A stretch of DNA of 64,000 nt, taken from Antedon bifida (taxonomy: Eukaryota > Echinodermata > Crinoidea > Comatulida > Antedonidae). Of this stretch, positions 34,871 to 46,820 are shown in pieces. Where the stretch lies: positions 16,559,036 through 16,623,035 of the forward strand of contig OY727093.1 of assembly GCA_963402885.1 (NCBI GenBank), written 5' to 3'. A program made the translations under genes and the position numbers. Each line of letters opens with the position of its first letter. Within the stretch, counting starts at the first letter, position 1. The notes under the pieces were generated by a model. It did not search any database and was not told the DNA's origin. It saw only the letters and a program-made list of their open reading frames with translations.

Positions 34871-35758
34871 CAGTTGCGGATCTAGGATCTGGGGGTGGGT
34901 GGCCACGAAAGTGGCAAAGCGTCAGAAATTTTTTGAAAAAAATAGATGCTTACACAGTTACACACTGTTTAATAGGCTAGAGCAACTGTTTCTATCACAT
35001 TTAATAACAAATATTACATAATGTAAATTTAAATAAATCCTTCATAAATACTGTACGGATCTTTTTCGATGAACTAATAATAAACTTTGATCGAAATGAA
35101 CTTTTGATCACGCGGTACTCCGAAAATGCCTCTGATATGGTGCATGTGTGTGTACTGTGTTGTGGTGGTCTGTTAACCTCAGATATATATCCTACAGCCA
35201 GGTGAATAACTCAATGTAATTTAGTTATTTAGTATACAATGGTTGCACTAAACACTTTGACTGCCAAACAAAGAGATATCACTGTTTCAGGGTTTAATTA
35301 TTTATTATGGAATCTGATAGGTTTATTGGTTTACTAAAAATATGGACACTATTCAGTCTGGACCTTAAATAATATACTATTTGAAAATAACTAATCTGGT
35401 TGCACTAATAACTGAAATGGCCCTGTGTATTATTCTAATGACGTCAGCATTCACACGCACGGTTCAAGCTAGACAACGTGACGTGACGCTGGTGTAGTAG
35501 GAGTGTGTGCGTGTTTTGAAAATAACTCAGTTGTGGGTATTTTCTGAAAATGTTAAACCTCGTTTTCTTTTTAAACTCTTGAATTCATAAATAGTAATTA
35601 AAATATTAGCTCTTTCACTATGTAGGCCTATTTACACAACGATAATGCTAATGCCTAGCTCTAGGCCTACTCTAGTCTCTTCTTAATTAAAAGAGTCAGG
35701 TGCGTCGAACCCACGTCTAGCTAGCCACCTTATTCATCCCCCCTAGATCCGACCACTG
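34871..35758. mobile_element. hAT-like non-autonomous element, copy C
   Basis: Begins CAGTTGCGGATCTAGGATCT and ends CTAGATCCGACCACTG. The body matches copies A and B through the conserved ATAGATGCTTACACA region and the GACGTCAGCATTCACACG region. No exact flanking duplication was seen. It hosts a further small insertion at 35251-35397. Confidence 0.78.
35251..35397. mobile_element. 147-bp insertion flanked by GGTTGCACTA direct repeats
   Basis: GGTTGCACTA is found on both sides (35241-35250 and 35398-35407) and the interior is nearly identical to 34552-34695. Copies A and B of the host element lack this insert. It begins with AACACTTTGACTGCC but lacks the opposite terminal repeat, so how it moved is unclear. 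Confidence 0.7.
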
Positions 35759-38270
35759 TAATGTCCCTTGTTTGTTTAATGAGAAGGTGTCTAAATAGGA
35801 TATGTTCCAAAGGTTGGGTTCTACTATAAATATACAGAAAACAAACATGAGAAACATGGGCTTTATGCAGTGCTACATCTAAATATATTATTCCATCCAA
35901 TTTATTTACCATTTCACATTATAAAAACAACGACACCTAGGCTAGGACACCAACAAAATATATGCAAAATAAATATATATTCCATATTAATTACTGTAAA
36001 GTGTAAGATTTAACATAAGGCTTAAGCCTTTTAAAAGGATTACGACATGTGTATAAGAAAAGGCCCGACCAGAATTTGGAGGGGAAAACATGTGAGCAGT
36101 TTAGATCAGAGAGAGTATTATGTTTCATGTCATGTGACACAAAATCTAGGTACACGATCTTAATTACTGTTTTATCGTCGTCAGCCACTCTCTCGTACTG
36201 AGTAAAAAAAAAAGAGATGTTGCGGTAAAGCAGAGAGTATCGCGTTTCATGCCATGTGACCAAAAAAACTAGGTCTGTATTAATTACAGTCTTCTGTCGG
36301 CAGTCTTTTGAGCGACCGATTGAATACTATATTTAGAATGAATTGTTTACGATTTTTTCTCGCAATATCAAAGATCGTAGGCACGCCTAGCCTATCGGGG
36401 GTAGCAGCCATAACAAAGATCGTTTGCGCGACTATAATTATAGACTGTGTAGTATTCGGGGTTAAGATTCTTATTATTATATATATTTTTATGACGCACT
36501 GTAACAGGTTGGGGAACGCTATTTTAGGCGCTCCTTTGATCATTTTTATCAAGGTCTGTAAATCATGATTTTAACATTTTGGTTTTAAATGTTTCCGAAA
36601 GAACCAAACCTTTAAAAAAAAAAACCTACTTCAAAATAATAATTCCATTTCATTATGTGGTTATTTATCATGGTAATGTTTCCTATTGCCCCGTTGACAC
36701 TTGCATGACTAATTACAGAAAGTTCTGGGACATGCATGAAATTATGTGCAAAAGTTTGTGAATAATTTGTGAACTGTGCGCAACGCATGTCTACACACTA
36801 CACAACATAAGCGATCATAATTTGCGCATGGTGAGTTTCTAAATGGATACGCACATAGGTTACTCATGTAGACAAAGTGACCTATACATAACAATCATGT
36901 ATTCACAAAAGGCGTAAATTGATTGTAACATGTGTGACAACGGGGCAAACATGAAGTTACCTTTTTAACTCTAAATGTGATGTTAACATCCTAATAATAT
37001 ATTACAATCTATATTACATTACAATCTATTGAACTTTGAAACGTGACACTAATGATATTTATAACTAATTAATTTAATAACTACTTCAAAGTAGCTTGTG
37101 TAACTGAGCAAGTTTACTACATGACTTAATTTTACTTACTTTATAAATACTAAAGTACATTTGTGAATATGTACACACACACATACACACGCACAACTAC
37201 CCTATAATTATAAACCACAATTTGTGGTACACAAAGAAAACTTTATAAACAATAATATATTTGTATAGGCCTGATATTAAGAATATGTATTCTGCCAAAA
37301 TGCATTACTTTTACAATTGTTGGATTTAATTTTTTCAGAAAACTATGCAGAGACATTTCATTGCATTTCTTTGTGAGCCTCTTCACACAATGAGAGGTTC
37401 AGCTAGCCTGGTATCAACTTATCTTGAATGTAAACTTTCAATAAAGTTTATGTCAGGGCTGACCTAAATTGACTACACCATTTAAGTCAGCTTAGGTCAG
37501 AACTAGCCCTACTTTACTTGAAATCTGAATGCAACTATGTATAGCAATTTAACATGAGCTTTGACATCATATGACTCAATAAAAACAAAATATACATACC
37601 AATACAAACCCCACCTTAAAAAATTAAGGAGAGGTTATATATTTGTACTATAGCTTTAGATTACTTTAAAAAAAACCCAAATGTAAAAATAAATATTTAC
37701 ACTGTCCAAGTAATCACTCCATTTTTCATGAGGGTGCATAAAAAAAAATTGAGGTTCCAGGGATGTTCCTGGATAGATCGTTAAGATTTTAACGGATGTC
37801 CGTCCGTCTGGATTTAGCAAGCTTCAGAGGCTGGAGTTGACCATAAAAATTTGTAGCGTACACGGCGGAGAAATTCTATAATCATGCTACTTTAGTGAAA
37901 ATTTTAAAATTTTATTTTGTCCAATTCATTTTTAGTCGTGTACAACGCGACTCTACAGCTCACCATGTCGGTCGGTCGGTAAACATTAACTTGAGCACGT
38001 GACTGCAGCCATGTATATGGCCTTGTTCATTAACAACTGATAATTTGAGAATGTTTTGGTTCTCTGGTTCCAGCAACATGTTCCAGGGGCTTAAAAACAA
38101 ACTTTAAGGTTCATTCAATAGATGCAGTTATTATCTTCTTTTCTAATTGAACGTTTGCCAATATTACTATCATCTTCTAAATCTTTTGTTCTGAAGCAAT
38201 AGGGGGGCCTACAGTGTTTTAAAAGTAGCATGGTAAAATATGTGAAGATGCAAACAGCATGTAGATTATT
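35759..38270. other. No gene recognised; small tandem duplication near 36.1-36.3 kb
   Basis: A diverged direct repeat of about 75 bp with a period near 120 bp (36110-36180 and 36230-36305) shares AGAGAGTAT, TTTCATG(T/C)CATGTGAC and AATTAC. GTCGGTCGGTCGGT occurs near 37970. The frames at 36280-36568 are chance overlaps on both strands. The last 100 bp are homologous to sequence downstream of the second GPCR copy. Confidence 0.45.
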
Positions 38271-39293
38271 TTATGGGTCTACTACTACTTGTTGTAATGG
38301 AATAATCTCGTTTGGCCCAGGCTTGGATTTTTGATTATGCGAAGACTTCGATTTAATGTTTGAATGTTTAGTTGTTCTTGTTCGAAAATTAGACGTAGGT
38401 TCATGTACAAATCTCGCCAAACAGGGCATAAACTTGGCACAACACCACATTTTCAACAGATTCTGTTTGAAATTTTGTCCAATGAACGTGTACAAGACTG
38501 GATTTATTACACTGTGAGAAAACAACATGCCAAGAAAAAATGCATGAGCATCTGTGTCTAGATTTTCAGAAAAAGTTACAGAAAAAAAAAATGGCGAAAA
38601 CAATATGACAAATGATAAAACTATGGAAATAGCAAGAATGAGCACACGCTTTGATGATTTCCGTGTTGTGTTCTTTTGATCAATCTGTTGTGCTGAAGCC
38701 ATGGCATACACAATCAGAACATAACAGAGGATAATTGCAATCAGCGGTACTGCATAGTTCAGAGAAAATGAGTAATACTTAATGTAGTCATCAAATTGTC
38801 TTATTTGACAATAATTAATTTCTTCCGACTCCAAAATGTATGTATGTACCCACATTGGTATGGAAACTAATCCTGAAACTATGAAAGTTATAAAACAAAC
38901 ACATTTTGCAGCTTTTTTTGTGCGGTAAACCTTCGACGAAATACAATGCACGATGGCGAAATACCTATCAAGGCTTAGAAGAACGATAACATATACAATG
39001 TTTAAATTTCTCCACAATTCCAAGCCATTATAAATCACACAAAAAGTTTCCGAAGGGCTAAAACATTCAAATGTTCTCCAAACGTTGTTACCAAAATAAA
39101 ATACACCATTTATACAGTCCAGTACAGCCAGGTTGAAAATGAAAATATTTGGTATATTTTGCACGTTTTTAAATTGTAAAATCATTACAATGATTAGTAG
39201 GTTGAATGCTATTGTAATAATAGATGCTGTATATTTAAAAATCAAGTGAGCATCAACCACAGGACAATCCACTGTTGAATTCTCAGCACCCAT
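38271..39293 (-). CDS. Class A (rhodopsin-like) G-protein-coupled receptor, intronless
   Basis: 340 aa with seven membrane segments: TM1 about 19-41 (Asn31), TM2 49-69 (LAVLD, Asp59), TM3 84-113 with DRY at 109-111, TM4 131-151 (Trp148), TM5 177-197 (Pro183), TM6 217-241, and TM7 250-270 with NPVLY 264-268. Cys85 and Cys162 can form the conserved disulfide; NST near the N-terminus is a glycosylation site; CC at 284-285 suggests palmitoylation. The LSLDRYFAIVH motif and overall layout suggest a peptide-type receptor in the somatostatin/opioid/galanin range, but the ligand cannot be told. TM6 lacks the usual CWxP and has LFSPFF. The start at 39293 is chosen because the paralogue aligns from the same point (AENST); an in-frame ATG lies six codons upstream. 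Confidence 0.88.
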   Translation of the reverse strand: MGAENSTVDCPVVDAHLIFKYTASIITIAFNLLIIVMILQFKNVQNIPNIFIFNLAVLDCINGVFYFGNNVWRTFECFSPSETFCVIYNGLELWRNLNIVYVIVLLSLDRYFAIVHCISSKVYRTKKAAKCVCFITFIVSGLVSIPMWVHTYILESEEINYCQIRQFDDYIKYYSFSLNYAVPLIAIILCYVLIVYAMASAQQIDQKNTTRKSSKRVLILAISIVLSFVILFSPFFFSVTFSENLDTDAHAFFLGMLFSHSVINPVLYTFIGQNFKQNLLKMWCCAKFMPCLARFVHEPTSNFRTRTTKHSNIKSKSSHNQKSKPGPNEIIPLQQVVVDP

Positions 39294-39387
39294 TTTAATA
39301 TACTGACACAATGAAAAAATATAATATAATTCAACAAGCTTCCTCTACGAAGCAATAACTTGTTCTGCTTCTGCTGAGTTGTCCTTT

Positions 39388-39455
39388 TGTATTTATACAT
39401 TAAGCAATATAATCTCTCAACCAATAAGAAACTTTCTTTCTGAACCAATCAAACG
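39388..39455 (-). promoter_or_regulatory. GPCR promoter: TATA box and two CCAAT boxes
   Basis: On the minus strand TATAAATA stands at 39397-39390, about 100 bp before the start codon, with ATTGG motifs (CCAAT on the plus strand) near 39421 and 39445. The same three motifs with the same spacing precede the second GPCR copy. Conservation between the paralogues over this 170-bp region supports a real core promoter, but also reflects duplication. Confidence 0.65.
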
Positions 39456-39479
39456 GTGATTTGATAGTTGTTATTGATA

Positions 39480-40076
39480 ATATTCAAATTACACAAATTA
39501 CAACATTTCAATTAAAACTCTAATATTCAGTATGAAAATCATCAACTTTACACAGAAATTTAATCTAAAATTACTAATATAGTATTTGTTACTTTAAATG
39601 TACATTACATTATACTGAGAGCAAGCAAAAAGCAAATATATATATTGTTAAGCATCAACCTCTGAATAAATGTCAGAGAAGAGAGGGCAATTGTTTTTGG
39701 CATTTAGTATTCTTTTTGTTATTATGTACTATATTTTAATAGGTCATCGACATAATTCATGCTTCAATTCTAAAATAAACTGATAACAACTCTTGAAAAC
39801 ATTAACAAATGAATCGCTATCATATATTTTAAACTTTAAAAACACATTTTAATACTGTAATGCAATAACAATTGTTCCTGTTCCTTATTTATCAGAGTCT
39901 TTAATTGGTTTTTTGTCATAAAAAAAAAACAAAATTAAAGAAACAGATGCTGCTCGAAAATCAGGGGAGGAAAAATATTTTTTTTTGCCTAATAAAATAA
40001 CCAAAAGAACTTCAAACAATGGGCTTATTTTGTTATCAGAAAACTTTTTTTCTATTAAATTTGTTGTCAAACTAAT
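39480..40076. other. No gene recognised
   Basis: AT-rich, beyond the limit of similarity between the two GPCR copies. The frame at 39885-40115 runs into the inverted repeat that begins at 40077. Confidence 0.45.
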
Positions 40077-40566
40077 GTGGTAACCATGTGGAATATATCC
40101 CTTATGGGATGACAAAAAAGATAGGGGTGGATGCCGCTCTCAAATTTCAGGTCAAAGGTCATTTTCAAGGTTATAAGGTCAAATATGCTAAAATAGAGGT
40201 TTAAGCTATTTTCAACAACGTATAAGCTAATTAAAAGAAATGTAACTAATATTGGATCATTATGACATATTGCGGTAGATGGTCAAGTTCATCAATTTTT
40301 CTTTTTTATTTTTTTTTTTTTTAAAGGTCATTTTCAAGGTCATAAGGTCAAATAGAGCACAGACCTGTTAATTATCGGTATTAATAATTGAAATAAATAT
40401 AATTTTCATGATAGCCTGGGGCTGATGGTTATAGTGTGGTTTAAAAAAAACCAGAATTGTACTGGGAAGATTTTTGAATCACTCCTGGAAGGTGTTCAAG
40501 GGATCGAGACGATGAGTCCTAGAGTATCAAAATAACCAAATTGGAGGCCTACTGGAATGTATTTAA

Positions 40567-42206
40567 TTAGTTATCCGCTTGGTAGAGCGGATAACTCCTT
40601 GTTATTGTATGGGATCAATATTTTTGGTTGTGATTGTAAATATCTTTTTTTTCATCTTCATCATCATCTTTGTTATTCTTCTTTCTTTCCCGGAATTTTG
40701 TTCGCAGCGTATCTCTAATTATGGTCAACATAAGATTGTATAACTTTGTCATAAGATTGACCTGTAGCTGTAGATGTGCAAGAAACTTCGTTATATGACG
40801 TTAGAGTCGCGCAACGTAAGTTACGCGCGATTTTATGAATTTCAATGATTGATCATAGATTATAAACCAAAAGTCATTTTGTTTTGACACTTAGTGAAAA
40901 TTTAAGTCATATCAAGGGCAAACTTTCTATGGATTAAAAATGACATGTTTCACAAGAAGTTAAGCGCGCACGCACATTTAAAATTTCAAAATGTGCAAAA
41001 TTAATTTCTAATCAACTTTCTACGCTGATCATGACATTTTAAACATGTCAAAAATTCCCACGCGCGCGAAAAAAATTACGCGTAAGGTGCGCACGGAGCA
41101 TGAAAATCATGTGTTTTTTTCTTGAATTATGATTTTACAGCCATTCTTAGTCATTTTAAAAAAGATTTACATCATTTCAAATTAAAATGACGTCATACGA
41201 ACACGTTGATTTAGACCATTTGCGCACGTTTTAGTTGCAAAAGTAACAACATATTGTGAAAATTAAGCCCATTTTTAATCTATAATAGCTCCTCAGGATC
41301 ATCCACGACCCCCAATTTTTTTAATTTAATATGTAAGCAGATATGTTGTAGATATGAATTCATGCAGAACCTTTACCACTCGGATGTTATGACGTCATCG
41401 TATGGCCACACGAATGTAAAATATAGGATTTTTTACTCTTTCGTTATTGCTCATCAAATTCAACAAAGCGCTTCTCGCTTATACGTATTCCATTTCCCCC
41501 GAAATTTTAATATTGTCTACGTTAATCAACTATCTTTCGCATAAATTAAAAATATTTTAATTTTTATGACGTCATGTCTAAAAACGTAAATAATGTGGGT
41601 CACTTATTTTCATCTTTACAGTAAATTTCAATCGTTATAGTTATAGCTCGTCAGAATAAAAAGTGATAATCATGATTAAAACGTTTTCTGGAAGCTATTG
41701 GATTGTAGATACAAATTCATGTAAACATTTTGCCAATCAGATGTTGTGACGTCATCATATGGCCAGTTGAATAAAAAAAGTTGTATTTTCATATTTTGCG
41801 TAATAGTTCATCACATTTAAAAGGGTGCGCATCTATATTTTACGTATTCAAATTTCTTCTACACGTTAATAATTGTTCCTGAGATAATTTCCTTCTGAAA
41901 TTGCTATCTAAGTGTTTCATTTTGATACCGTCACCATGTTAAAAATTGGAATAAATGGCGGGTCCCGTAATTTCACCTATTCTACACTGTATGTAATATG
42001 TATACAGATTATACTGTTTGCATATGTATATATACTATATGACACAAAATTGACAGAATTCAGCACTAACAGCATATCATATTCTTCAGTTCTTGTCATA
42101 ATGCCATAATCTTTATCTGTGTGCAATATTCCAACGTATGACGTGCACGTGGCGTTTGTCGTGGTGCGGATAACTAACTCGTCAAAGTGACGAGTTTCAT
42201 GTCTAG
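40567..42206 (+). mobile_element. Helitron-like hairpin repeat, unit E (isolated copy)
   Basis: A solitary copy 32 kb from the array. It has the same opening hairpin as unit A (GTTATCCGCT TGGTAG AGCGGATAAC at 40570-40595), the same interior with TGACGTCA at several places (41187, 41390, 41567, 41748), and the end hairpin ACTCGTCA/TGACGAGT followed by CTAG at 42203-42206 and then T. The second hairpin is deleted here. Being isolated, it defines the element borders best. Confidence 0.78.
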
Positions 42207-43779
42207 TTTCATTTAAAATCGGTCACAGAGGTTTTGTGGGTTGAGAGTAATGAGTCCATGTCAATATCCGGAATTTTTCTGGGATGGAAGGAGGTAAACG
42301 CTCTGAGAGGTGGGTATTTCTTCCAGCACTGATATATAATCTATAATATATACATCTCGGGTAAAAGCAAACGATCGAATCACAACCACACATGCATGCT
42401 TTCGGTAACAACTTCATATGGCTCTTTAGTTTACATACACATGTAACAAGTTCCAAACTGACAACTGGGTTAGGGGCTTCCAAACAACCCGATTCATTTA
42501 GGCCACATACTGATCTCTGCCTGATAGTTGGCCCGTATGTTCTATGATGTCTGTATTCACCATAGCTGAGTTTTTTTTTATTTTAAGCGTTTCCCTAAGT
42601 GAATACAATTTAAGGGAAATACAGTACTTAAATGTTTATTGAGTAAGGTGAAATACTTAATATTTAAGGCAAATATATCACTAGTGTTAATGGTATATGG
42701 TCACTGAGTCTAGATGGAGGTAGCATTTCAAGACCCTCCAAAGAGTATAGTCTGTTATTATACAGTTATCTGCTCAAGAGTACCATATTATATTCTTAAT
42801 CTTAATCAATTCCATTTACAAGGAGTGGATGCGTTACGAACGATTTCCAGTATGACTTCTTCCCATAACCAGCAAATAATGACGTACTGCAACCTGTAAT
42901 GGCATGGAAGCTGGTTAGATTATTCTTAATAGGTTTTCAACCACTTTATTGTTCACTATACCAGACATCGTCCATACTTTAGTATGGTTGCTATTGGAGT
43001 TACAAAGTACATATCATTATACATCAACTTTCATGTATAATTGCATAAGCTTTTTTGTGATTGAATGAAAGAATGTCTGAAAACTTTGTAATATTTGTTC
43101 TCCTCCAAACAGATGAATGTGGCCAAAAATACATATGGAAGTACAGATTAGTACATTGGGACTATCCTTTCAATCGTGTCACTACTTTTATCAACCTCTT
43201 TTCAATGTAATGATCAAATACAACAAAATGATGAAATATCTAGGTAACTTGCATAAATACTTGCATAGTCACCATAGTGTGACAGCCATGTTTACTGAAT
43301 CCTATAGTGGAACATCTGTGGGTATTTTAACGCCATCCATCAAGATATGTGAAGTCAGATTTGGTTAAAGATATTAAAATTGGGCTATGATCATACTCAA
43401 TGGTTGGTCAGCAGATTTTAGTTTTTTTGTTTTGATATACTTGATCGAAACAGTTGCCTTATAGAAATCCGCAAAGGTTTAGAGCGATGCTTTCTCAGTG
43501 GCTCATGAAGTTCTAAGTTCTACTGTTTCTTTTCTTTCAATAAGTTGTTACTTTAAATGTAAGATCTTCCTTATCATCTGTCAGGTCAAAAGAATACTTT
43601 GTATTATGTGTGATTCGTGATCAGTCTGACCATGTCATGCAGAACCTATCAATGAATTACAGCGTATCTAATATACCAATGATTCTATTTTGAATTGATC
43701 AATCATCCTCTCAGTGTTTAGAATAATTGGTTCTGATTAGTTTAGACAGGTAAACTTGTTTACACTTTTAACATCATTT

Positions 43780-44235
43780 CTACAACGAATCCAATCGGTT
43801 TTTAAATATGTTGGTGGTTTCAGAAATGACGACTTTGGTTGCCAATTATTCCAATATGTCTCGTAGTGAAAATGTGGATCTCCTACAGTTCATTCCTTTG
43901 TAAAATTTAAGTTTGGAAAGTCTAAGCTGATGTCCTTGTGTATTTCTGCTTAGATTGCATCTCATTTGAAAGAAGTCTTCCTTGGCTACACCCTCGAAAC
44001 CTTTGATAATTTTGAATGTTTCAATCAAGTCACCGCAAATTTGTCTGTCATACAGGGTTGTTAGGCCAAGACGCTTTAAACAATCTTCATATGAATAAGA
44101 ATGGATAGCTGAAATTAGTTTTGTCGCATGACGTTGTCCTCTTTCAAGTGCGTTTATGTCTTTTTGGAGATATGGATTCCATACCTGGATACAGTACGTA
44201 ACGTAATGTTTGTAAATAGTAATGATGTTTTCCAT
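43780..44235 (-). pseudogene. LINE fragment: RT C-terminal region
   Basis: The minus-strand frame (129 codons, 44235 to 43846) contains YCIQVWNPYLQKDINALE, a RGQRHATKLI motif and LKRLGLTTLYDRQICGDLIE. This pattern follows the RT core in CR1/Jockey-type LINEs and differs from the other two LINE families in this window. Coding similarity continues past the stop in another frame to about 43780 (NNWQPKSSF-like). The catalytic region is missing. Confidence 0.83.
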
Positions 44236-45000
44236 GTGTATAAATGACCTCTTAATTACTTAAGGAGTTTCATATCTGTTATCACTGTCAGCCAAGATAA
44301 CATAGATAGGAAGGCCTCAAGATTGAAGGAGAACTCATTTACCACTCCTTACAACCTTGATAAAGGTTTCTCTTTCAAGATTTCTTGAAACACAAACTTC
44401 AACAAAAACTTGTATCATTGAAAGAATGAACAAACATGTTTAAATAATTACATAGGGGGTCTCTGACCCAAACAAAAACATCCAGACATTAGGTCATATA
44501 GGGGTCTCTGTTTTCGAGATTTTTATAAAATATTATTACATTATTATAGGTAATATTATAATATTATAGTATTATAGTAAAAGACCAACCTATTTTTCCA
44601 ACAAAAATCAAAACGATGACTGGTTGACAACATAAAAAAGACAAATTAACAACAGACTGGGAAAAGCCTATTAAAAACTGTGTGTACTTTACAGAAGTAT
44701 GTAAAAACAACATTTTGAGAAAATGACACTTTATTTAATTTCCTATGTTTTTATGTGTAAAATAAAATGTTTATCTCATAATTATAATATGAAACATCAG
44801 TTGATCTTCAAAAATACTTTTTTTGGATAGATCTGATGATGTAAATGATTTTCCGTGAATAAAATAAAAAAATCCTATATTTTGACCTTGTTTGACCTCT
44901 TGACCACATAAACTGACCTTAAAACCCAAAATTGAAGATGGCATCCACCCCTATCGTTTTTGTCACCCCACAAAGGATACATTCAACATGGTTGCCTGCT

Positions 45001-45685
45001 ATTAACAAAAAATGCCCCCAAACTTTTTATAGAGGACTTTTGTGTATTTGGCCTCTCTACTATACGTAATTCGATAAACAAACGACAGAGGTGATAATTT
45101 GGGACCATATTGATTCTCTCAAGCAGGTTGTATAGCATAGGCGGCGTCCTATAACTCACGCTAGTATTATATATGTGAGTTGTTTTAGAACTTGAGCAGC
45201 ATTTTGTGGGTACCCATTTTGTGTTAGACAGATGGCAATAAACAATGGATACCGTTTTCGAATAAGAACCGAAATGTATTTATTATAATGTTTTCTTATT
45301 GTTAAACCATGAAGAAAATTCAGTTTGTCATTGCCGATAAAGGAGGCTTAGCATTTATTAGGCCTAGCTAGCTAAGTAAACTCAATTAAAGAAGGCTCAT
45401 CGTGTGGGCCGCGATCGCGACAAGGTTTACTAGCTAGGCCTAGCTGTAGCGCGGCTAGTGAGTGAACCTAGGCCTAGCATTTTTTTACAAATCTGTAAGT
45501 CGAAGTTCGCATAACTCAAATTTTTATACTTAGATTCGACTTAGGTGGAGTCGACTGTATTATTATCAGCCATGATGTTATACACGGCAAATTTTGCCAT
45601 TTTGGCATAATTGTAGGGCTGAGATCTAGTCCTATATACAATTGAAATAATGATGAAAACATGTGGGTCATCATCATCTGTTACG
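45001..45685. other. No gene recognised; TAGGCCTA-rich
   Basis: Contains a TAGGCCTAGCTAGC-type cluster at 45358-45478. No coding sign. Confidence 0.45.
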
Positions 45686-46405
45686 CTATTCGTCTTGGGT
45701 AGACATTGCGTACGCTAATCGTTTCCATGACTTTTTTTTGGTGGTCTGACGGTCTGTCATTAACTTTGCGATCGATGTATTTGCTTTTTTGAGTTCTTTG
45801 TTTATGTTTTCTATCCAGGTAGTTTTTGGTCTGCCAACTGGTCTTTTAACTTTTCTAATGGATTCTGTCAACGCTAATTTGGCTGGAGTGTCCATCGGAA
45901 GCCTTAGCATATGTCCGGTCCATTTGTATTTTCTTTTCCTTATTATTTTTGACCATTTTAGTTCTTTCGTTCTGAAGTATAGTTCTATATTTCTGATTGT
46001 GTACGGCCACTTAATTTTTATAATTTTTCTTAATAATTTTCTATGGAAACAGTCCATTTCGTCCTCTTGTTTTTTGGTTATTGTCCATAATTCTGAGTTG
46101 TACATGAATATGCTTCTGACGTATACATTGAATAGTCTCATTTTTACTTCTAGTGAAAAGTTTTTGCTTGTTAGAATTTCTTTGTAGTTATTGAAGGCTG
46201 ATAATTTATTGCGAGTTGTTTTCGGCGTTTCATATCGTTATCTGTGTCAATTAGCGATCCTAGATATTTACATTTTTCCACGATTCGTCTCCTTTTCGTC
46301 TTCTGCTTTCTAGTTTCTTAGGTATGGTCTTCTTAACTTCTTCGACTTGCGTTTTTGAATTTGCCACCCAACCGATGTCGTCTGCATATTGTTGATCCAT
46401 TATGA
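45686..46405 (-). pseudogene. RTE-like LINE fragment: RT YADD region to C-terminus
   Basis: On the minus strand the fragment opens near 46405 with QQYADDIGWVANS (YADD codons at 46388-46377). It passes through frame disruptions between about 46290 and 46145 and then has a clean frame from 46141 to 45686. That frame encodes YNSELWTITKKQEDEMDCF, a RKYKWTGHMLRL motif and GRPKTTWIENINKELKK, the typical C-terminus of RTE/BovB-style and related endonuclease-RT elements. It is 5'-truncated and inactive. Confidence 0.85.
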
Positions 46406-46820
46406 AGAATGATGATTGTGGTGGTGTTTGAATATGCAACTAGAAACAACCTGAATGACGCACTTCCGTTGTAACGATAATCGTATGCTATGGGTCTGAA
46501 CACCTCATTTTTTTTTTTCTGCGGTTTGTAATGTGACCTTGCTAGTAACGTTGTACACTAAAACGGTCTAACACCATGGGTCTGAACATAGCCTTAGTGT
46601 TTTTCAGAGATGTTCAGTTTTCATAGACTGCCTTAGGATGTTTCTGGAGCCTGCAGCGTGTTCTGGTACTCAAGAATTTCACAAACACAACCAACGAGAC
46701 ATTACTATTCCTTTCCAAATGGACATGGTTTGCGAATGTCTTTGTAATCTTTCTCAATCTTTGGGATCTACGTTCTAGCCCAACTGATGCAATACAATGC
46801 TTTAAAAGTAGCATAGTGTA

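Larger units (their letters stand above)
40077..44998. repeat. 4.9-kb block bounded by ~110-bp inverted repeats rich in AGGTCA
   Basis: The left arm (40077-40185) and right arm (about 44880-44998) are complementary over GATAGGGGTGGATGCC and the flanking GGTAACCATGT / ACATGGTTGCC region. The left arm holds AGGTCA half-sites as a perfect DR1 (40149-40161); the right arm holds TGACCTTGTTTGACCT (DR4 spacing, 44883-44898). The interior includes Helitron-like unit E and a LINE fragment, both apparently later arrivals. It may be a large DNA element or two facing copies of a short repeat. Confidence 0.6.

Noticed and set aside
36280-36568. Overlapping frames on both strands, one with a hydrophobic core
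   Set aside because: The frames are antisense to each other and neither resembles a known family; the area is intergenic or intronic AT-rich DNA.
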